This document shows, one piece after another, positions 36,957 to 44,084 of a stretch of 64,000 bases of DNA. The position numbers and the translations under genes are program-made. The stretch comes from DATARH01 sp963734125. GTDB taxonomy: Bacteria; Pseudomonadota; Alphaproteobacteria; ATCC43930; CGMCC-115725. The DNA lies in the NCBI GenBank assembly GCA_963734125.1, contig CAVTGB010000024.1, forward strand, positions 36,722-100,721, written 5' to 3'. A model generated the notes under the pieces. That model had not been told where the DNA came from and made no database searches. It worked only from the letters and a program-made list of their open reading frames with translations. The number at the start of each line of letters is the position of its first letter. The stretch's first letter is position 1.

Positions 36957-37020
36957 ATTTACCGATTGTTGCCGTCTGCATCCGGTTGCGTTCGGGGGGA
37001 TTCGCGCGGATAACGACAAG

Positions 37021-37968
37021 ATGCAGCTGCGCATCCGCTCGATCGCCTATCTCGCCCAAGACATCAACGGCTACGAACTGGTTGATCCGAACGGCCGCGA
37101 CCTGCCGCGATTTTCCGCCGGCGCGCATATCGGGGTGCGGCTCGGCGAACAGGTGTGGCGCGACTATTCGTTATGGAACGACCCCGCCGAGCGGCGGAGC
37201 TACGCGATCGCGGTCTTGCGTGAAAAGCTCGGCGAGGGTTCGCGCCATCTGCATGACCAGATCCGGGTCGGCGACAGTGTCGAAGTGTCGCTGCCGCGCA
37301 ACCATTTCCCGCTCGCCGAGGAGGCCCAGCGCCACCTGTTTTTGGCCGGCGGCATCGGCATCACTCCGGTCATGGCGATGATCGCCGAACTGAAGCGCCG
37401 CCGCGCCGATTTCCGCCTCTATTACTGCACCCGGTCGCCCGAGAAGACGGCGTTCCGGGACGAACTCGACCTCCTCGCGGCGCAGGGCAAGGTCGTCTTC
37501 CACCACGATGACGGCGACCCGGCGCGAGGGCTCGACATCGCCGCGCTCCTGGCGGCGCCGCAAGAGGGCACGCATCTCTACTGCTGCGGCCCGAAGGGGA
37601 TGATGGAAGCCGCCATCGCCGCCTCGGCACACTGGCCGGCGGGGAGCGTGCATTACGAATATTTTTCCGGCCCCGGCGCCGCGCCGCCCGCCCGCTTCGA
37701 GGACGACCGGCCGTTTCGCGTGCGGCTCGCCAAAACCGGCGCGGAATACGAGGTGCCGCCCGGCGAGACCATCATCGCCGTATTGCGCCGCCACGGCGTC
37801 GAGACCCGCACCTCGTGCGAACTCGGCTACTGCGCCGCCTGCATGACCCGCTATCTCGAAGGCGACCCCGACCACCGCGATCCGATCCTCGGCGACAAGG
37901 CCCGCCAAACCCACCTGCTGATCTGCTGCTCGCGCGCAAAGAGCGATCTGTTGGTGCTGGATCTCTGA
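37021..37968 (+). CDS. PDR/VanB-type oxygenase reductase
   Basis: Single-chain iron-sulfur flavoprotein of 315 residues that passes electrons from NAD(P)H via FMN to a [2Fe-2S] centre. The flavin domain has RDYSLWNDPAERRSYAIAV, the nucleotide domain FLAGGIGITPVMAM and YCCGPKGMMEAA, and the C-terminal ferredoxin has C-x4-C-x2-C near residues 265-273 (SCELGYCAACM) with the last cysteine in LLICCSRA. These proteins serve Rieske oxygenases such as vanillate demethylase; no oxygenase component is seen here. Confidence 0.9.
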   Translation: MQLRIRSIAYLAQDINGYELVDPNGRDLPRFSAGAHIGVRLGEQVWRDYSLWNDPAERRSYAIAVLREKLGEGSRHLHDQIRVGDSVEVSLPRNHFPLAEEAQRHLFLAGGIGITPVMAMIAELKRRRADFRLYYCTRSPEKTAFRDELDLLAAQGKVVFHHDDGDPARGLDIAALLAAPQEGTHLYCCGPKGMMEAAIAASAHWPAGSVHYEYFSGPGAAPPARFEDDRPFRVRLAKTGAEYEVPPGETIIAVLRRHGVETRTSCELGYCAACMTRYLEGDPDHRDPILGDKARQTHLLICCSRAKSDLLVLDL

Positions 37969-39516
37969 TTACCCCGCGCGGCCGCGCATCGCGCCGGCAA
38001 CACGGACACGCACCCGCAGCGCGTTGCCGGGCAGGTAGGCGAGCGGCATGTCCTCGACATCGACTGTCTCCAGGCTCGAACGCTCGGCGCCGGCGGCGAC
38101 CGCGCGCTCCACAGCCTGGGCGGTGGCGGCGGCGATCGCAGCTTCGCGGGGCATCTCGCTGTAGACCTGGTCGGTTTCGCCGCTGACCTGCGCGATCGCG
38201 GCGCCGACCGCGTTGGCGCAATCGCCGTGCGTCACCCGGACCACTTCGGACACGCCCTGGAGCCGGTCGGGCACCAGAAAGGCGCCGCCGCCGACCGCGA
38301 TCAGCGTTACCGCACCGGCTTCGGTCTTCACCCGGTCGATCGCGTCTTCGAGTTTTTCGCGCGCCGCGTCGAGGACTGCCTGGGCGGTCGCGCGCGACAC
38401 CGCTGCCGCCTTCGCCGTGTCACCGATCTGGACGAGGCCGGCGGCGACCGCGGCATCGGTCGCGGTCAGCGTCGCGCCGCCGAACACCAGCGCCTCCTCG
38501 GTCAGGCGATAGCCGACGCTGGCGGGCCCGACCCGGAGCGGGGCCCCGGTGACAATGCTGCCGCCGCCGAGCCCGATCGACAATAGATCCGGCATGCGGA
38601 AGAGGGTGCGCACCCCACCGATCTCGACGACCGAATTGGCTTCGCGCGGAAAGCCGCGGCGCAGTTGCCCGACATCGGTCGAGGTGCCGCCGACATCGAC
38701 GACCATCGCGTCCTGGAGCCCGGAGAGGAAAGCCGCGCCGCGCATCGAGTTGGTCGCACCCGAGGCAAAGCTCATCACCGGCAATGCCATCGCGGTCTCT
38801 GCCGACATCACGGTGCCGTCGTTCTGCGTGAGGATACAGCGGCGCCGCGATGGGGCTCGCCGCGATCGCCGCGCGAAACCCGGCGATCGTGACGCGCGCC
38901 AGATCGGCGAGCGCGGCATTGAGGAGGGCGGCGTTCTCGCGCTCCAGGAGGCCGATGCGGCCGAGCTGGTGGGACAGCGTGACTGCGGCCTCGGGGCATT
39001 CCTCGAGCGAGGATTTCGCGCGCCCGCTCTTCGTGGCTCGGATCAAGCGGCGAGAACACCGAGCTGATCGCCACCGATTTGAGGCCGAGGCCGCGGATCT
39101 GCCGGGCCGCCTCGCGCATGCGCGGGTTCGTCGAACGGCATGATCGGGCGGCCGTCATAGTCGTGCCCGCCTTCGAGCATGAACACCGCGCCCCGGACGA
39201 GCTCGGCGAGGTCCGCCGGCCAGTCGCAGAACGGCGGCAGCGAGGCGCCGGTCGGCAGGCCGATGCGAATCGCGGCGACCGGAGCCAGCCCGCGACGCTG
39301 CACGACGGCGTTGACGAAATGCGTCGTGCCGATCACCACCCCGTCGATGGCCCCGCGCGCCACCTGCGGATGCCGGCCGAGGAGATCGAGCGCGGCGACG
39401 ATGCCGCCGGTCACATCCGGCGTGGTCGGCGTCTTCACCGCATGCACGACGCTGCCCGCGTCGAGCAGCACCGCATCGGTGTTGGTGCCGCCGACATCGA
39501 TGCCGATGCGCCTCAT
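37969..39516 (-). CDS. Hydantoinase/oxoprolinase family protein (HyuA-like), frame-broken
   Basis: ATP-dependent amidase-type subunit with the actin-like opening MRRIGIDVGGTNTDAVLLD. After about 39132 the text goes on in another frame with MREAARQIRGLGLKSVAISSVFSPL, after about 39025 with EECPEAAVTLSHQLGRIGLLERENA, and after about 38845 with LTQNDGTVMSAETAMALPVMSFASGATNSM and VVDVGGTSTDVG to a natural stop. Three single-base slips restore about 515 codons, normal for the family. The ATG overlaps the stop of the DUF917 gene. Probably sequence error, but true decay is possible in an accessory gene. Confidence 0.82.
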
Positions 39517-40591
39517 GGCTCGAACACGACTTGAAATCGAGGTCGTAGCCGAAGGCGCGCGGCCCGACATGCTCGAGCCCTTTCGGCGTCAGGAACACCG
39601 GCGGCGCCGGCAGCGCCACCACCGTCACCCGCATGCCATAGCGGATCGTCTCGGTGCCGACCGCGTGCCCGGAGACCGTGTCGAGGACGCAGATCAGATC
39701 GGGCGACATCGCGATCGCCTCGCCCTCCCGCCAGGCGACCACCCATTCGTTCTGGAAGGCGATTTCGAGCCGCGACCCGCGGTCTTCGTCGAGCCCCTCG
39801 ATCGTGGCGCGGCCGCGCAGAAACCCCTCGGTCGTCCGCCGCGCGACATCGACCACCTTGCCGCGGAACAGCTGCTTCCCCTGCGCCTCATCGAGGATCG
39901 CGGCGATCGGGTCGGCGTGGCGCCGCTGCGCCTCGCGCACCCGGCGGCCGATACCAATCGCCTTCGACACCGTGAAGTGGATGCCCCATGCCTTGACTTC
40001 GGCGCCGGTGCGCGGCGCTTTGCAGGTCGAGGCGATCGAGCCCATCTCGACGCAGATTTTGCGGCTGGCGCGCTCCATCCATTTCCAATTCGGCACCTTT
40101 GTCACGACCGCCTCGATGCCGCGCGGGTCGTAGAGCGCACACGGATAGGGCAGGAGGCCGCCGACCGCGACGCTGGTCATCTGCGCCTCGGGATAGGCGC
40201 GGCCCATCGTGTCGGCATCGACCACCGGCAATCCGAGATGGGCCGCCGCCATCAACGGCTGGATGCCGTTGCCGCCGCCGATCTCCAGGGACATGACGGC
40301 GCGGAATTTCCGCCCGAGATACTCCTCCTGGATCTCGACGGCGCGGGCGATGTTGCGGCTGTCGGCGAGCCGCTCCTGGCCGACCAGCGGCGCCCCCATG
40401 TTGGAGACGACCGCGACCCGGTCGTCGTCGTCGAGATCGAACGGCGACATCAGTTCGACGCGGTGCCCCTCGGCATAAAGCCGGCGCATGTTGAGGAGCC
40501 CGAGATAGGGGCTGCCGCCGCCGCCGGTCCCGAGGATCCACGCCCCGACGGCGAGGCTTTCGATGTCGTCCAGGGTGATCGGGGTGGTCAT
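39513..40591 (-). CDS. DUF917 family protein
   Basis: Protein of about 359 residues with DDIESLAVGAWILGTGGGGSPYLG, ARAVEIQEEYLGRKFRAVMSLEIGGGNGIQPLM and VVDADTMGRAYPEAQM, the DUF917 signatures. Members sit beside hydantoinase/oxoprolinase genes; the activity is unproven. The reading frame slips by one base at the A-run near 39530, where ...GYDLDFQVVFEP and a TGA overlapping the HyuA start (ATGA) is the natural ending. The ATG at 40591 is used; upstream translated text derives from a palindromic repeat. Confidence 0.85.
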
Positions 40592-40601
40592 GCGGCCCGT
40601 T

Positions 40602-40686
40602 GTCATTGCGAGGAGCGCAGCGACGAAGCAATCTCGACGATGCAGCGGAATCGGCACGAGATTGCTTCGCTGCGCTCGCAATGACA
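40602..40686. repeat. Palindromic intergenic repeat, copy 1
   Basis: Imperfect long palindrome between the divergent DUF917 and CoA-transferase genes. The left arm (40602-40636) reads GTCATTGCGAG...GCGCAGCG...GAAGCAATCTCG and the right arm (40657-40686) is its reverse complement apart from two 2-base insertions in the left arm. A 20-base loop separates them. Similar elements occur in many alphaproteobacterial genomes. It creates false N-terminal extensions on both strands. Copy 2 is at 47485-47600. Confidence 0.8.
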
Positions 40687-40704
40687 ACCGATTGGAGGAA
40701 CTGC

Positions 40705-41883
40705 GTGCCGCTATCGGGTATTCGGGTCGTCGACCTGACGCGCATTCTGGCCGGGCCGTTCTGCACGATGATGCTGGCGGACATGGGCGCCGAGGTGATC
40801 AAGGTGGAACCGCCGGGGGTGGGCGACCCGCTGCGCGGGCAGGGCGTCATCAAGGACGGGCTCTCGTGGTATTTCGCCGCCTTCAACCGCAACGAGCGCT
40901 CGCTCTCGCTCAATCTGCGCGACCCGGCCGGGCAGGCGGTGCTGGCCCGGCTGATCGGGCGAAGTGACGTGCTCGTCGAGAATTTCCGCCCCGGAATCAT
41001 GGCGCAGATGGGGTTTGACGAAACCCGCCGCAAAGAACTCAAGCCCGATCTCGTCTATGCCAACATCAGCGGCTTCGGCACCACCGGCCCCTATCGCGAC
41101 CGCCCGTCCTTCGACTTTATCGCCCAGGCGATGAGCGGCTTTATGGCGGTGACCGGCACAGGCGACGGGCCGCCGTTGCGCGCCGGGCCGCCGATCGCCG
41201 ATCTCGTCGCCGGGCTTTATGGCGCGATCGGGATCTGCGCCGCCCTCGTCCGCCGCGGCCGCACCGGCGCCGGCGAGAGCGTCGGCGCGAGCCTCAATAG
41301 CGGCCTCTTGAGCCTCCTCGGGTTTCTCGCCGCCAATCATCTGGCAACGGGCGACGATCCGGCGCGCACCGGCAACGACCATGCGATCGTTGCGCCTTAC
41401 GGCATGTTTCGCACCGCGGACGGCGAAGTCGCGCTGGCGCCCTCGCAGGAACAGTCCTATCAGCGCCTCCTCGACGCGCTCGATCTTTCGGAATTGCGCG
41501 CCGACCCGCGCTTTCAGACCAACGACCTCCGCGTCGCCAACCGCGCCGCGATCAACGCGGCGATCGAGGCCCGGCTCGCCGGCGGCACGACCGATCAGTG
41601 GATCGAGCGGCTCAATGCGGCCGGGGTGCCGTGCGGCCGGGTCATGGGCCTTGCCGAAGTCTTCGCCGACCCGCAGGTCGCGGACCAGGAGATGGTGCTG
41701 AGCCAGCACCACCCCGGCCATGGCGAGGTTCGCATGCTCGGCTTTCCGGTCAAATTCGCCGAGACGCCCTGCCGATTGCGCCGGCCCGCGCCGGAAATCG
41801 GCGGCGACAGCGATGAGGTGTTGCGCGACATCGGCTATTCCGCGGACGAAATCGCCGGCCTGCGCGCGGCTGGGGCGGTGTGA
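40705..41883 (+). CDS. CaiB/BaiF (class III) CoA-transferase
   Basis: Protein of 392 residues that moves CoA between carboxylic acids. The family start LSGIRVVDLTRILAGPFCTMMLADMGAEVIKVE is followed by the acyl-aspartate nucleophile region FDFIAQAMSGFM. The GTG at 40705 has GGAGG about eight bases upstream and is preferred to the ATG at 40681, which lies in the repeat. Divergent from DUF917/HyuA and convergent with the serine hydrolase gene. A second member of the family is at 47628. Confidence 0.92.
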   Translation: MPLSGIRVVDLTRILAGPFCTMMLADMGAEVIKVEPPGVGDPLRGQGVIKDGLSWYFAAFNRNERSLSLNLRDPAGQAVLARLIGRSDVLVENFRPGIMAQMGFDETRRKELKPDLVYANISGFGTTGPYRDRPSFDFIAQAMSGFMAVTGTGDGPPLRAGPPIADLVAGLYGAIGICAALVRRGRTGAGESVGASLNSGLLSLLGFLAANHLATGDDPARTGNDHAIVAPYGMFRTADGEVALAPSQEQSYQRLLDALDLSELRADPRFQTNDLRVANRAAINAAIEARLAGGTTDQWIERLNAAGVPCGRVMGLAEVFADPQVADQEMVLSQHHPGHGEVRMLGFPVKFAETPCRLRRPAPEIGGDSDEVLRDIGYSADEIAGLRAAGAV

Positions 41884-41894
41884 GCCCAACCGCC

Positions 41895-43116
41895 TCAACG
41901 ATAACGGCCGCGCGACCGGGTGAGGGCGGCGTATACCAGCTGGCGCGACAGGTAGCGGTAGTGGAGGCGCTGGTCGGGCGCGGCCAGCATCAGGACGACG
42001 ACCATCTGCTCGGCGGGATCGATCCAGAAATAGGTGCCGGTGACGCCGCCCCAGAAATATTCGCCGACCGAGCCCGGCACCGGCGAGCGCCCCGCCGCGG
42101 TGCGTACCGCAAACCCGAGGCCGAAGCCGTAGCCCATCTCCGGCACCGGTGCGAGCGCGCCAAACCGCGGACGCGCCGTCTCCCCATAGGCGACATCGGG
42201 CGGCAGATGGTCGGCCGCCATGTGGGCGACCGTCTTCGGCGCCAAGAGCCGCACCCCGCCGAGTTCGCCGCCATTCAACAGCATCTGGCAGAAGCGCAGA
42301 TAGTCGGCCGCCGTCGACACCGCGCCGCCGCCGCCCGAATGCCACTTGCCGGGCTTTGTCACGTTGCGCATCGGCGGGCGGGCGCCGGTCTCCGGATCGA
42401 GCTGCGGCTCGGCCAGCCGCGCCGCGCGCTCGTCCGCCGCAACAAACCCGGTATCGGCCATGCCGAGGGCCCCCGTAATGCGTTCCGCGAAAAAATCGGC
42501 GAGCGACTTCCCCGACACCACCTCGACAACCCGCCCGAGAACATCGGTCGACATCGAGTATTCCCAGGTCGTCCCCGGCTCGAACATCAGCGGCAGGCGG
42601 GCGAGCTTTGCCGCCAATTCGGCGTTGGTCTGGCCTTCGTCCATCAGCGCCGCGTCGCGCCACACCATCTGCACCGGCGAATCGCCGAATTGCGCATAGG
42701 TCAGCCCCGAGGTATGGCGCAACAGGTCCTGCACGCTCATCGTGCGCTCCGGCTTCTTGCGCTCGACCCCAACCGTCAGCTCGGCGAATTCCGGCAGGTA
42801 ACTCGGCCACCGGCGCGGCGATCTCCAGGCGGCCTTCCTCGGCGAGCATCATCGCCGCCACCGAGGTCATCGGCTTGGTCATCGAGGCGACCCGGAAGAT
42901 CGCGTCCGCGCTCATTTGCGCCCCGGCCTCGCGGTCGCGCCAGCCGAAGGCTTCGCCATAAGCGACCCGCCCGCCGCGCGCGATGACGAGGACGGCGCCG
43001 GGGATCAGCTTACGCTCGATATCCTGCCAAATGACCGCGGCGAGCCGTTGCAGCCGTGCCGCCGACAACCCGACCTGTTCCGGACCCTCGGCCCGCGGCA
43101 ATCCCCATGCGCTCAT
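41895..43116 (-). CDS. Serine hydrolase of the beta-lactamase family, frame-broken
   Basis: Class C beta-lactamase/EstB-like fold. The nucleophile motif SMTKP (S-x-x-K) is in the N-terminal frame (FRVASMTKPMTSVAAMML), and the tyrosine motif YSM and the final HSGGGG region are in the C-terminal frame that begins near MSVQDLLRHTSGLTYAQF. A one-base slip near 42800 (VAELP to LPEFAELTVGVERKKPER) joins them to about 406 codons, normal for the family. ATG at 43116 has GGGAG upstream. Probably an esterase; no signal peptide is seen. Confidence 0.85.
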
Positions 43117-43179
43117 CGTGCCGCTCCCCTCTCTCCCGACTCGACGATCTTTGCACAACGCTCAACGCGCCGCACCGGT

Positions 43180-43572
43180 TCACACCGTCGGTCTCCATTT
43201 ACCTTCGACGATATAAGCTTCGTCGTCGCCCGGCCACGGCGGCATCGTCACCGCGACGGCTTCGAGCGGTTCTTCGCCATCGTTGCGGAATTGGAAATGC
43301 GTGCCGAGCGGGATGTTGACGGAGATCCCGGCGGCGAGTTCGGTCACCGCCTCGCGCGCCCCCGATCGGCGCCACATCCGCCCCCGGCCGCGCACGACAT
43401 ACCAGATCTCCTCGATCGTTCGATGCGCGACCGCTCTCGCGACCATGCCGGGGGCGAGGGTGAATACCGCCATCCCCCCGCGCTCCGTCCCACACAGCAC
43501 CCGCACCTCCGAGCCATCGGGGGCGATGACGTCCGGTGCGGCGCTGGCGGTCTTGGTGTCAAATTGTCCCAT
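43180..43572 (-). CDS. Cupin domain protein
   Basis: Single-domain cupin of 130 residues. The metal-type motifs are degenerate: AVAHRTIEEIWYVVRGRGRMW (motif 1 with H and E) and VNIPLGTHFQFRNDGEEPLEAVAV (motif 2 with H). The function could be a small enzyme or ligand sensor. It is divergent from the XRE regulator gene, with an AT-rich, palindrome-bearing spacer of 83 bases, which suggests control by that regulator. Confidence 0.85.
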   Translation of the reverse strand: MGQFDTKTASAAPDVIAPDGSEVRVLCGTERGGMAVFTLAPGMVARAVAHRTIEEIWYVVRGRGRMWRRSGAREAVTELAAGISVNIPLGTHFQFRNDGEEPLEAVAVTMPPWPGDDEAYIVEGKWRPTV

Positions 43573-43584
43573 TAGCGTATATTC

Positions 43585-43597
43585 CTATTGACAATAG
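43585..43597. promoter_or_regulatory. Candidate operator palindrome between cupin and XRE genes
   Basis: A perfect palindrome CTATTGACAATAG with one central base lies in the middle of the AT-rich spacer. It overlaps a TTGACA hexamer (43588-43593) that could be the -35 element for the XRE gene, with TATGCG at a 17-base distance as a weak -10. A palindrome on the -35 box fits autoregulation by the XRE protein. Position and symmetry are seen; binding is inferred. Confidence 0.45.
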
Positions 43598-43655
43598 TTG
43601 TGATTATATGTATGCGTCGTCGTATCCCGATTGACGCCGCGAGGGAGCATAAACA

Positions 43656-43937
43656 ATGAACCGTTCTGACGCGATGCGCGCTCGCCTCGGCGGCCGATTG
43701 CGCGATCGCCGTCGCGCGCTCGGCATGACCCAGGCGCAATGCGCCGCCCTCCTCGGATTGTCGCGCCTCGCGCTCACCCGGCTCGAACTCGGCTACCGGC
43801 GCCTAAAACTGTCCGAACTCGGGACGGTTTGCCAGACCCTCGGCTGCTCCGCCGAGGACCTCCTCGGCGATCCTGTCCTCGCCCACGCGGCAATGCGAAA
43901 TGCGCACCGTCTCGACGACGGTCTGTCGCTCGGCTGA
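43656..43937 (+). CDS. XRE family transcriptional regulator
   Basis: Short helix-turn-helix protein of 93 residues. The HTH covers about residues 15-65 with MTQAQCAALLGLSRLALTRLELGYRRLKLSELGTVCQTLG. Only a small tail follows, so there is no ligand domain; the divergent cupin could sense the signal as a separate protein. A GAGGGAG ribosome site lies about eight bases before the ATG. Confidence 0.88.
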   Translation: MNRSDAMRARLGGRLRDRRRALGMTQAQCAALLGLSRLALTRLELGYRRLKLSELGTVCQTLGCSAEDLLGDPVLAHAAMRNAHRLDDGLSLG

Positions 43938-43953
43938 TCGGGAGCGCGGGGGG

Positions 43954-43995
43954 GCCACCTGTTTTTCCCCAGTATGAACAGGCGGAACAGGTGGC
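43954..43995. repeat. Inverted repeat after the XRE gene
   Basis: A 10-base inverted repeat, GCCACCTGTT at 43954-43963 and AACAGGTGGC at 43986-43995, with a 22-base loop, in the 147-base gap between the XRE gene and the next gene on the same strand. The loop also holds GAACAGGCG, giving three related GAACAGG-type units. No T-run follows, so it is not a clear intrinsic terminator; it could be an operator for the downstream dehydrogenase gene. Confidence 0.5.
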
Positions 43996-44084
43996 GCCAT
44001 TGCGGATAAGCCTCGTCTGGTTGTCGGCCGCACGCCTAACCGATAGGGTGCGCGGCTCCCGCCCGCTGTTCGCGAAGACATCCG

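Noticed and set aside
40600..40704. N-terminal extensions of the DUF917 and CoA-transferase genes into the spacer
   Set aside because: The extra residues come from the palindromic repeat; the proper starts have ribosome sites and match family N-termini.
40711..43158. An 815-codon leftward frame over the CoA-transferase and serine hydrolase
   Set aside because: Only its first 130 or so codons (to about 42800) match the hydrolase N-terminus; the rest is out-of-frame hydrolase and antisense of the CoA-transferase, joined by the frame slip.
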